Shown piece after piece: positions 56,840-64,000 of a stretch of DNA of 64,000 bases. The number at the start of each line of letters is the position of its first letter. The stretch's first letter is position 1. The translations under genes were made by a program, and so were the position numbers. Below the pieces are notes generated by a model that searched no databases, had not been told where the DNA came from, and worked only from the letters and a program-made list of their open reading frames with translations. Origin of the DNA: an uncultured Raoultella sp. (GTDB taxonomy: Bacteria > Pseudomonadota > Gammaproteobacteria > Enterobacterales > Enterobacteriaceae); NCBI GenBank assembly GCA_900759445.1, contig CAAEVH010000028.1, positions 1 to 64,000 of the forward strand, given 5' to 3'.

Positions 56840-58091
56840 GTGCATCCCAAAGTAAGCGGCTGTCCAGCCATTCCACAGCAAGAATAGTCAATATTACCGC
56901 TGCGCCGAAATAAAACGCAGCTGGCCCCATAGTAAAAGCAAGTATCTGATCGCGATTAATCAGCGACATGGTTAAAGCGATAACAAAGAGATCCAGCATC
57001 GACCAGCGACCAATCCAGGTCACCATACGCAGCAGTTTGATGCGGGTACGCAATCCTTGCTCACATCTAAAATGGATGCTGATGAGCAACGTAAACATCA
57101 CAATCACTTTGGTGAATGGCACCAGAATACTGGCGATAAAAACAATCGCCGCTACGCCAACGTTGCTGTTCGCCAGGGACATTATGCCTGACAGGATCGT
57201 GTCTTCCTGGCGGCCGCCATTGACATAAATTACCGAGATGGGCAGCAGATTAGCAGGCAAAAGCAGGACGATCGAGGCTAGCAGAGCAGCCCAACATTTT
57301 TGGATACTTTGATTCCTGCGCCAGCGCAACGGGATATGACAGCGAGGGCAGCGACCTCGGGTGTCCGGATAACCTGTAAAGTGGCAGCCGAGGCAGACGC
57401 GGAGTTTTTCATCGGGCCGATGGGCTGGTCTTTGCGGGTAGAAACGGTCCCAAAGCTGCTCAACGTTAAGGTGCGACAGCGTCAAAACACTGAGGATCAC
57501 CAGCGCAATAAAAGCAAACAGACCTACACCGGGTTGCAAAAAAGCATAGTCCTGAACTTTGATTGATGCGACGCCAATGCCCACCAGATAGATATCAAGC
57601 ATCACCCACTCTTTGAGCCTTTCCAGCATCAGCAGCACTGGGCGCAGGTTCATCCCAAGAATATTGCCAAACCACAGATAAGCGATTGAGGTCACGAGAA
57701 TGATGGGCGCGCCGGCAACGCAAAAGAGTACAAAGGATGCGGTGAGTGGGTCGCCTTGTCGGGTCATTTGCCAGATGCCTTGCAGCACATTGGCGTCAAT
57801 GCGCACACCTAATAAATAGATGTGCAGGAGTGGTTCTCCCCAGGCAAAGGGCATCAGCAGCAGCATGGTGAAAGCCATAGCCGCCAGTCGTGTTAATGAC
57901 CAGTCGCGTCCGTCACGAATTTTTGCCTGGCAGCGTGGGCAAAATGCACTTTGGTGCGAACGCATTTTAGGCAAGCTAAAGATCAGGTCACATTCAGGGC
58001 AACGATGGTAATGCGCACGAGGGAGTGCATCACCAATGGACCTGATGGCTATTTTTTTAGTCGGCGTGATGCGTGGTGTCGTTAAGGCCAT
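56808..58091 (-). CDS. letA: Lipid transport membrane protein LetA (YebS)
   Basis: A 427-residue inner membrane protein of the PqiA family with two Zn-ribbon-like Cys pairs (CPECDLIF with CPRCQAK, and CLGCHFTG with CPRCHIPL) and two blocks of hydrophobic helices. It partners LetB in phospholipid trafficking. The gene overlaps letB by 32 bases and is the first of the letA-letB-rsmF group on the minus strand. Confidence 0.95.
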   Translation of the reverse strand: MALTTPRITPTKKIAIRSIGDALPRAHYHRCPECDLIFSLPKMRSHQSAFCPRCQAKIRDGRDWSLTRLAAMAFTMLLLMPFAWGEPLLHIYLLGVRIDANVLQGIWQMTRQGDPLTASFVLFCVAGAPIILVTSIAYLWFGNILGMNLRPVLLMLERLKEWVMLDIYLVGIGVASIKVQDYAFLQPGVGLFAFIALVILSVLTLSHLNVEQLWDRFYPQRPAHRPDEKLRVCLGCHFTGYPDTRGRCPRCHIPLRWRRNQSIQKCWAALLASIVLLLPANLLPISVIYVNGGRQEDTILSGIMSLANSNVGVAAIVFIASILVPFTKVIVMFTLLISIHFRCEQGLRTRIKLLRMVTWIGRWSMLDLFVIALTMSLINRDQILAFTMGPAAFYFGAAVILTILAVEWLDSRLLWDAHESGNARFAD

Positions 58092-58219
58092 GTATCGCGA
58101 ATCAAATTGTTGAAGTAATGTTATCTTAACTCATGACGGGAATGATCTTGAGCATTAACGCATTTAATGTTTATTTTAGTAGGCTGCAGCTTTAAGTAAG
58201 ACAACTAAGTGATTACATA

Positions 58220-58717
58220 ATGAACAAAACAGAGCTATACACGGATCTGAACCGTGACTTTCAGGCATTAATGGCAGGTGAAACCAGTTTTCTGGCAACG
58301 CTGGCAAATACCAGCGCGTTGTTGTTCGAACGTCTTGCAGAAGTGAACTGGGCCGGTTTTTATCTGCTCGAAAACGATATGCTGGTGCTGGGACCTTTCC
58401 AGGGAAAAATCGCCTGCGTGCGGATCCCGGTAGGACGCGGGGTGTGTGGGACCGCAGTAGCGCAGAACCAGGTTCAGCGCATTGAGGACGTTCATGCTTT
58501 TGACGGACACATCGCATGTGATGCCGCCAGCAACGCTGAAATCGTCCTGCCAATCACCGTCGAAAATCAGATAATCGGCGTGCTGGATATCGATAGCACC
58601 GCGTTTGGCCGCTTTACTGACGAGGATGAACAGGGGCTGCGAACGCTGGTGGCACAGCTTGAAACCGTGCTTGCAACGACGGATTACAAAAAATTCTTTG
58701 CGCGCGTCGCAGGATAA
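58220..58717 (+). CDS. msrC: Free methionine-R-sulfoxide reductase MsrC
   Basis: A 165-residue GAF-fold enzyme (YebR) that reduces free Met-R-sulfoxide. The three reactive Cys are at 66, 76 and 100 (GKIACVRIP; GVCGTAV; HIACDAASN). Sequence closely matches E. coli MsrC. It is divergent from letA. Confidence 0.94.
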   Translation: MNKTELYTDLNRDFQALMAGETSFLATLANTSALLFERLAEVNWAGFYLLENDMLVLGPFQGKIACVRIPVGRGVCGTAVAQNQVQRIEDVHAFDGHIACDAASNAEIVLPITVENQIIGVLDIDSTAFGRFTDEDEQGLRTLVAQLETVLATTDYKKFFARVAG

Positions 58718-58813
58718 TCAACGGATAACGTAGCAATTACTGATGACGTCATTATAATGTCGCCTGTTCATGCCTGCGCTTGTTGGCTACGTCCGTTGTA
58801 ATCAGGAAATTTC

Positions 58814-59500
58814 ATGGAAAATCAACCTAAGTTGAATAGCAGTAAAGAAGTCATCGCGTTTCTGGCCGAACGCTTCCCGCAGTGCTTTAGTGCGGAAGGC
58901 GAAGCGCGCCCACTGAAAATTGGCATTTTTCAGGATCTGGTAGAGCGTGTTGAGGGCGAAATGAACCTCAGCAAGACGCAGCTCCGCTCTGCCTTACGTC
59001 TCTATACTTCAAGCTGGCGCTATCTGTATGGCGTTAAATTGGGCGCAACGCGTGTTGATCTCGACGGCAACCCTTGTGGTGAGCTGGATGAGCAGCACGT
59101 TGAACATGCTCGCAAACAGCTGGAAGAAGCTAAAGCCCGCGTTCAGGCGCAACGTGCAGAGCAACAGGCGAAAAAACGCGAAGCAGCCGCTGCTGCCGGT
59201 GAAAAAGAAGACGCACCGCGTCGCGAGCGTAAGCCGCGTCCTGCACCGCGTCGTAAAGAAGGCGCTGAGCGTAAACCTCGCGCTGAGAAACCAGCAGCAA
59301 AAGCACCGCGTGCTCCTCGTGAAGAACAGCATACTCCGGTATCTGATATTTCAGTACTGACGGTAGGGCAGTCTCTGAAGGTGAAAGCAGGTAATAATGC
59401 GATGGATGCCACCGTATTAGAAATCACCAAAGATGGCGTCCGTGTACAGCTGAATTCGGGTATGTCTTTGATTGTACGCGCAGAACACCTGGTGTTCTGA
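58814..59500 (+). CDS. proQ: RNA chaperone ProQ
   Basis: A 228-residue RNA-binding protein. The N-terminal FinO/ProQ domain (about 1-120, [39 protein letters not shown]) binds the 3' hairpin ends of many mRNAs and sRNAs. A basic linker (about 125-175, Lys/Arg/Ala/Glu-rich) and a C-terminal KOW-like beta domain (about 180-228, [20 protein letters not shown]) follow. It is cotranscribed with prc, which starts 19 bases after it. Confidence 0.96.
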   Translation: MENQPKLNSSKEVIAFLAERFPQCFSAEGEARPLKIGIFQDLVERVEGEMNLSKTQLRSALRLYTSSWRYLYGVKLGATRVDLDGNPCGELDEQHVEHARKQLEEAKARVQAQRAEQQAKKREAAAAAGEKEDAPRRERKPRPAPRRKEGAERKPRAEKPAAKAPRAPREEQHTPVSDISVLTVGQSLKVKAGNNAMDATVLEITKDGVRVQLNSGMSLIVRAEHLVF

Positions 59501-59519
59501 AACGGAGGCCAGGCCTGGC

Positions 59520-61568
59520 ATGAACACTTTTTTTAGGCTTACTGCGTTAGCTGGTCTGCTTGCATTAGCAGGCCAGGCACTTGCTGTGGAAGATATCACG
59601 CGTGCCGATCAAATCCCCGTTTTAAAGGAAGAAACCCAGCATGCGACGGTAAGTGAACGTGTGACATCGCGTTTTACGCGTTCGCACTATCGCCAGTTCG
59701 ATCTGGATCAGGCGTTTTCGGCAAAAATTTTTGACCGCTATTTGAATCTGCTCGACTACAGCCACAACGTGCTGTTGGCGAGCGATATCGAACAGTATGC
59801 AAAAAAGAAAACGGTCCTTGGCGATGAACTGCGTACCGGCAAGCTGGATGTCTTTTACGATCTCTATAATCTGGCGCAAAAACGCCGATTTGAACGTTAT
59901 CAGTACGCGTTAAGCGTACTGGCACGTCCAATGGATTTCACCGGTACCGACACCTTTAACCTCGACCGGAGCAAAGCGCCATGGCCGAAGAGCGAAGCAG
60001 AGCTTAACGCGCTGTGGGACGGCAAGGTTAAATTTGACGAACTCAGCCTGAAGCTGACCGGCAAAACCGATGCGGAAATTCGTGAAACGCTGACGCGTCG
60101 CTACAAGTTTGCGATTCGCCGTCTGGCGCAGACCAACAGCGAAGATGTGTTCTCTCTGGCGATGACGGCTTTCGCCCGTGAGATCGATCCGCATACTAAT
60201 TATCTCTCTCCACGCAATACCGAACAGTTCAATACTGAAATGAGCCTGTCTCTGGAAGGTATTGGCGCGGTTTTGCAAATGGATGATGACTACACCGTCA
60301 TTAACTCCATGGTGGCGGGCGGCCCGGCAGCCAAGAGCAAAGCAATAAGCGTTGGCGACCGTATTGTCGGCGTGGGTCAGACCGGTAAGGGAATGGTCGA
60401 CGTGATTGGCTGGCGTCTGGATGACGTTGTAGCGCTGATCAAAGGACCCAAAGGCAGCAAAGTTCGCCTTGAAATCCTGCCTGCCGGTAAAGGCACTAAG
60501 ACGCGCACCGTCACGTTAACGCGTGAACGTATTCGTCTCGAAGACCGCGCCGTGAAAATGTCCGTGAAAACCGTTGGCAAAGAAAAAGTCGGTGTTCTGG
60601 ATATCCCTGGCTTCTATGTTGGCCTGACGGATGATGTCAAAGTTCAGTTGCAGAAGCTGGAAAAACAGAACGTCAGCAGCATCATTATCGATCTGCGTAC
60701 TAACGGTGGCGGCGCGCTGACCGAAGCCGTTTCGCTCTCAGGTCTGTTCATTCCTTCCGGCCCGGTGGTTCAGGTTCGTGACAATAACGGTAAAGTGCGT
60801 GAAGACAGCGATACCGACGGCGTTGTGTACTACAAAGGTCCGCTGGTAGTGTTAGTCGATCGCTTCAGTGCTTCGGCATCAGAGATTTTTGCTGCGGCAA
60901 TGCAGGATTATGGTCGTGCGCTGATCGTTGGTGAACCGACTTTCGGGAAAGGCACTGTACAGCAGTATCGCTCTCTGAACCGTATTTATGATCAGATGCT
61001 GCGTCCGGAATGGCCGGCGCTGGGTTCTGTTCAGTATACGATCCAGAAATTCTACCGTGTAAACGGTGGCAGTACGCAGCGTAAGGGCGTTACGCCGGAC
61101 ATCATCATGCCGACAGGTAATGAAGAAACGGAAACCGGTGAGAAGTTTGAAGATAACGCCCTGCCGTGGGATAGCATTGATGCTGCGACTTACACCAAAT
61201 CAGAGAATCTGACGCCGTTCGGACCTGAATTGTTAAAAGAGCACAATGCACGTATTGCCAACGATCCTGAGTTCCAGTACATCATGAAGGATATTGCGCG
61301 TTTCAATGCGATGAAGGATAAACGCAACATCGCTTCTCTCAATTACGCTCAGCGTGAGAAAGAGAATAACGAAGATGACGCAATGCGTCTGGCGCGTATC
61401 AACGATCGGTTTAAGCGAGAAGGTAAGCCGCCGCTGAAAAAACTGGACGATTTACCGAAGGATTACCAGGAACCAGATCCCTACCTGGATGAAACGGTAA
61501 AAATTGCGCTTGACCTGGCGCATCTTGAAAAAGAAAAGCCAGCGGAACAGCCCGCAACCAGTAAATAA
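59520..61568 (+). CDS. prc: Tail-specific periplasmic protease Prc (Tsp)
   Basis: A 682-residue S41 protease that degrades proteins with nonpolar C-termini, including SsrA-tagged periplasmic proteins, processes FtsI and controls MepS. It has a signal peptide (about 1-22), an N-terminal helical domain, a PDZ domain (about 238-320, MSLSLEGIGAVLQMDDDYTV) and the catalytic Ser452/Lys477 pair in DRFSASASEIFAAAMQDYGR and GEPTFGKGT. ATG 59520 matches E. coli; the longer frame overlaps proQ. Confidence 0.96.
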   Translation: MNTFFRLTALAGLLALAGQALAVEDITRADQIPVLKEETQHATVSERVTSRFTRSHYRQFDLDQAFSAKIFDRYLNLLDYSHNVLLASDIEQYAKKKTVLGDELRTGKLDVFYDLYNLAQKRRFERYQYALSVLARPMDFTGTDTFNLDRSKAPWPKSEAELNALWDGKVKFDELSLKLTGKTDAEIRETLTRRYKFAIRRLAQTNSEDVFSLAMTAFAREIDPHTNYLSPRNTEQFNTEMSLSLEGIGAVLQMDDDYTVINSMVAGGPAAKSKAISVGDRIVGVGQTGKGMVDVIGWRLDDVVALIKGPKGSKVRLEILPAGKGTKTRTVTLTRERIRLEDRAVKMSVKTVGKEKVGVLDIPGFYVGLTDDVKVQLQKLEKQNVSSIIIDLRTNGGGALTEAVSLSGLFIPSGPVVQVRDNNGKVREDSDTDGVVYYKGPLVVLVDRFSASASEIFAAAMQDYGRALIVGEPTFGKGTVQQYRSLNRIYDQMLRPEWPALGSVQYTIQKFYRVNGGSTQRKGVTPDIIMPTGNEETETGEKFEDNALPWDSIDAATYTKSENLTPFGPELLKEHNARIANDPEFQYIMKDIARFNAMKDKRNIASLNYAQREKENNEDDAMRLARINDRFKREGKPPLKKLDDLPKDYQEPDPYLDETVKIALDLAHLEKEKPAEQPATSK

Positions 61569-61573
61569 CCTCC

Positions 61574-61604
61574 AACAGGCACAAGAAATTGTGCCTGTTT
61601 TTTT
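61574..61604 (+). terminator. Rho-independent terminator of proQ-prc
   Basis: ACAGGCACAA-GAAA-TTGTGCCTGT, a perfect 10-bp stem followed by seven T residues, six bases after the prc stop. Confidence 0.93.
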
Positions 61605-61760
61605 AACAAACGCATGAAGACGTCAGTGTGATACGATAAAATGTAAAGTTGTGTCTTTCTGGTGACTTAGCACCTATGGATGCTTGAAAATAGCCATAAG
61701 ACCCATACGATATGGGTAATCGCATAGTGCGTTTTGTTAAATTGAGGTTAAAAGAAAATT

Positions 61761-62642
61761 ATGATGCGAATCGCGCTCTTCCTGCTGACGAACCTGGCTG
61801 TGATGGTCGTTTTCGGGCTGGTATTGAGCCTGACAGGGATTCAGTCAAGCAGCGTTCAAGGCTTGTTGATCATGGCACTGCTGTTTGGTTTTGGTGGTTC
61901 CTTCATTTCGCTGCTGATGTCCAAATGGATGGCGTTAAAATCCGTTGGTGGGGAAGTGATCGAACAGCCTCGCAATGAAAGAGAACGCTGGCTGATGAAT
62001 ACGGTAGCGAATCAGGCTCGCCAGGCTGGGATCGCTATGCCGCAGGTTGCAATCTACCATGCGCCAGATATTAACGCGTTTGCTACCGGTGCGCGTCGGG
62101 ATGCTTCGCTGGTGGCTGTGAGTACAGGCCTGTTGCAAAACATGAGCCCGGACGAAGCCGAAGCCGTTATCGCGCATGAAATCAGCCACATTGCTAATGG
62201 CGATATGGTTACCATGACGCTCATTCAGGGTGTGGTGAACACCTTCGTTATCTTTATCTCACGTATTCTGGCGCAAATTGCCGCTGGCTTTATGGGCGGA
62301 AACCGCGATGAGGGTGAGGGCAGTAACGGCAACCCATTGATCTACTTCGCAGTGGCGACGGTGCTGGAACTGGTGTTTGGTATTCTGGCGAGCATTATTA
62401 CCATGTGGTTCTCACGTCATCGTGAATTCCATGCGGATGCCGGTTCAGCAAAACTGGTGGGGCGTGAGAAAATGATCGCCGCGCTGCAGCGTCTGAAAAC
62501 CAGCTATGAGCCGCAGGAAGCGACCAGCATGATGGCGTTCTGCATCAACGGTAAATCCAAGTCGTTGAGTGAGCTGTTTATGACTCACCCGCCGTTGGAT
62601 AAACGTATTGAAGCGCTGCGCAGCGGAGAGTATTTGAAGTAA
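61761..62642 (+). CDS. htpX: Membrane zinc protease HtpX
   Basis: A 293-residue M48 metalloprotease in the inner membrane, part of membrane protein quality control with FtsH and under Cpx control in E. coli. The zinc motif is HEISH at 139-143 ([13 protein letters not shown]), and there are hydrophobic segments at about 4-26, 35-54, 160-180 and 195-215. Length and start match E. coli. Confidence 0.96.
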   Translation: MMRIALFLLTNLAVMVVFGLVLSLTGIQSSSVQGLLIMALLFGFGGSFISLLMSKWMALKSVGGEVIEQPRNERERWLMNTVANQARQAGIAMPQVAIYHAPDINAFATGARRDASLVAVSTGLLQNMSPDEAEAVIAHEISHIANGDMVTMTLIQGVVNTFVIFISRILAQIAAGFMGGNRDEGEGSNGNPLIYFAVATVLELVFGILASIITMWFSRHREFHADAGSAKLVGREKMIAALQRLKTSYEPQEATSMMAFCINGKSKSLSELFMTHPPLDKRIEALRSGEYLK

Positions 62643-62749
62643 GTTAATGGCTGTCACGGGGCACCCGTTGCTCCGTGACTCATAAAACATAATGGCTATT
62701 TAAAGCTATCGATTAAAGCCTCGCCCAGACTATTCTGTCCCAGTTCAGC

Positions 62750-62896
62750 TTAACCTCTCATTCCGTCATTTTTCTCTGCCGGGGACGAAAATATTCCTTG
62801 TCGCTTTATCTCTGGTAAAAACATTAGAGCCCCGCTGGCTGCCAAAAAGAACAGTGCCAGGCTTTTGATGATACCCAGTGGTCGACGGGCTATCAT
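62750..62896 (-). CDS. Possible small membrane ORF or gene remnant
   Basis: A 48-residue minus-strand ORF, MIARRPLGIIKSLALFFLAA then SGALMFLPEIKRQGIF, with one hydrophobic segment. It has no clear ribosome-binding site. It may be the end of a decayed transporter gene downstream of the TonB receptor (E. coli has the transporter gene yebQ near htpX). I cannot name it. The rest of the 62643-62926 gap holds only short hairpins. Confidence 0.3.
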   Translation of the reverse strand: MIARRPLGIIKSLALFFLAASGALMFLPEIKRQGIFSSPAEKNDGMRG

Positions 62897-62926
62897 TGAC
62901 AGCCCGTCTGGTAGGAAAAAACTAAA

Positions 62927-64000
62927 TCAGAACTGGTAGTTTAACGATACCCAATAGTTACGGCCCGGGTTTACATATCCCGTAGTGGATTGCGCAGTCT
63001 GATAGTAATCTCCTGCGTAGGTGCTATTACGGCCTACCTGATAAAGTTTAACCTCGCTAAAGTCTTTATCCAGCACGTTATTGACCGCCGTATTCAGCGT
63101 CAGATCTTTGGTCAGCTTATAAGACATTCCCATGTCGAGAACGGTCCAGGCTTTTAAATCAGCGCCTTTATCGTCATAGACGGCCTTTTGTACTGCGCTG
63201 AGGTTGTTGTAATTTTCGGTAAAGCGTGGAGCTTTACCGCGATAGCGTGCGCTCAGCCAGGCATTCATATCTTCCGTTGCCTGCCAGTTCAGGCGAGCAT
63301 TAGCCATATGTTTTGGCGTGTAGCTTAACGGCGCGCCTTTATTGTCACCATCTTTTTGCTTGCTCTGGGTGTAGGTGTAGTTGAGGGATAAAGTCAGCAC
63401 ATCCGACCACAGAGGGAAGGTGCTGGCAAATTCAACGCCATCGGTCCTTGCCTTTCCGCTGTTGGTATAGCTGTTGGTATTATCATCGATAGAATACGAG
63501 ACAATTTTATTTTTGTATTCGGTATAGAAGCCGGTAATGTTGGCGTTCAGCCCGGTGTCGTTCTCGTAATACAGCCCGGTTTCGTAGCTGATACTCTCCT
63601 CAGGTTTTAGGTCCGGATTACCGACCGTATTCACGGTTCCTTGCGCGGTTACGCCGCTGATTCCGTTATGTAACTGGCTCAGTGATGGCGCTTTATAACC
63701 TGTCGTCACGCCGCCTTTGAGCGTCCATTCGTCGGATACGTCCCAAACCATATACGCGCGTGGGCTGAGATGACCGCCAAAGACATCGTTATGCTCATAG
63801 CGTGTCCCTGCGGTTAAGGCCAACGAGTCGAGAATATGCCATTCATCTTCTACATAGGCTGCCCACGTTTTTTGATGGAACGTTTCGCCGGTATTGGCCA
63901 GCACCACACCGTCTTTCATGCGCGCATCCCAATATTCCCCGCCGAGGGTTAAGAGGTGCGAATCACCTAATGGTGTCAGCAGTACTGAGTCCAGAATGAC
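62927..64000 (-). CDS. TonB-dependent siderophore receptor (CirA-like), C-terminal part
   Basis: The minus-strand frame is open to the window edge, so at least 357 C-terminal residues are present and the plug domain and N-terminus lie beyond 64000. Barrel features are clear: AGTRYEHNDVFGGHLSPRAY, WTLKGGVTTGYKAPSLSQLH (the conserved lysine-alanine-proline region), NPDLKPEESISYETGLYYEN and final aromatic strand YWVSLNYQF. It resembles catecholate receptors such as CirA and related proteins. The ligand is not determinable from this part. Confidence 0.88.
   Translation of the reverse strand, partial: VILDSVLLTPLGDSHLLTLGGEYWDARMKDGVVLANTGETFHQKTWAAYVEDEWHILDSLALTAGTRYEHNDVFGGHLSPRAYMVWDVSDEWTLKGGVTTGYKAPSLSQLHNGISGVTAQGTVNTVGNPDLKPEESISYETGLYYENDTGLNANITGFYTEYKNKIVSYSIDDNTNSYTNSGKARTDGVEFASTFPLWSDVLTLSLNYTYTQSKQKDGDNKGAPLSYTPKHMANARLNWQATEDMNAWLSARYRGKAPRFTENYNNLSAVQKAVYDDKGADLKAWTVLDMGMSYKLTKDLTLNTAVNNVLDKDFSEVKLYQVGRNSTYAGDYYQTAQSTTGYVNPGRNYWVSLNYQF

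Noticed and set aside
61620..61660. CpxR-like box upstream of htpX
   Set aside because: Only one GTAAA half-site is clear (in AATGTAAAG); the second half does not fit the consensus well enough to report.

Overview
The window is chromosomal DNA of an enterobacterium of the Escherichia/Salmonella/Citrobacter group. The right half carries the conserved znuBCA-mepM-lpxM-pykA-hexR-zwf-edd-eda-purT-yebG-yebF-yebE-ptrB-exoX-yobB-holE-yobA-yebZ-yebY-sdsR-pphA-yebW-yebV-rsmF-letB-letA-msrC-proQ-prc-htpX block. The proteins are close to, but not identical with, E. coli K-12, so Citrobacter or Salmonella is more likely (inference; the species is not provable here).

Region 1 (1-22107) is the late half of a lambda/HK97-type siphovirus prophage, all on the plus strand: P27-type small terminase, large terminase, portal, S49 protease, HK97-fold capsid, head-tail connectors, tail tube, tail assembly chaperone with a -1 frameshift product, tape measure, lambda-like M-L-K-I-J tip genes, side tail fibre and fibre assembly protein. 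The left edge (1-94) is the end of an IS3-family element that cuts off a phage gene. No integrase or repressor lies in the window.

Region 2 (22108-28930) is a junction of decayed and imported pieces: an inverted tail-fibre-assembly remnant beside the C-terminal end of a DNA invertase, a frameshifted dinI-like relic, an AT-rich CSS-EAL cyclic-di-GMP phosphodiesterase gene that looks like prophage cargo, two separate relics of a yedK/HMCES (SRAP) gene, a degenerate tRNA-like sequence with its own terminator, an alkylsulfatase plus outer-membrane-protein pair, and a tandem TTTGGGGGCAAA repeat. It reads as a repeatedly used integration site next to znuB.

Region 3 (28984-62642) is core genome. 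It holds high-affinity zinc uptake (znuABC around a Zur operator), envelope genes (mepM, lpxM), the Entner-Doudoroff branch (zwf, edd, eda with HexR and candidate HexR/GntR operators, plus pykA), purT with a perfect PurR operator, SOS gene yebG with a LexA box, a copper-type copC/copD-like set, the letAB lipid transport genes, and the proQ-prc-htpX RNA and protein quality-control genes. The only clear interruption is an AT-rich 426-residue protein of unknown function between the sdsR small RNA and pphA.

Region 4 (62643-64000) holds a possible small ORF and the C-terminal part of a TonB-dependent siderophore receptor that runs off the window.

The most interesting leads are the prophage-borne CSS-EAL gene, the unknown gene at the sdsR-pphA junction, the decayed fibre-switching cassette, the paired yedK relics around the alkylsulfatase island, and the -1 frameshift in the tail chaperone gene.
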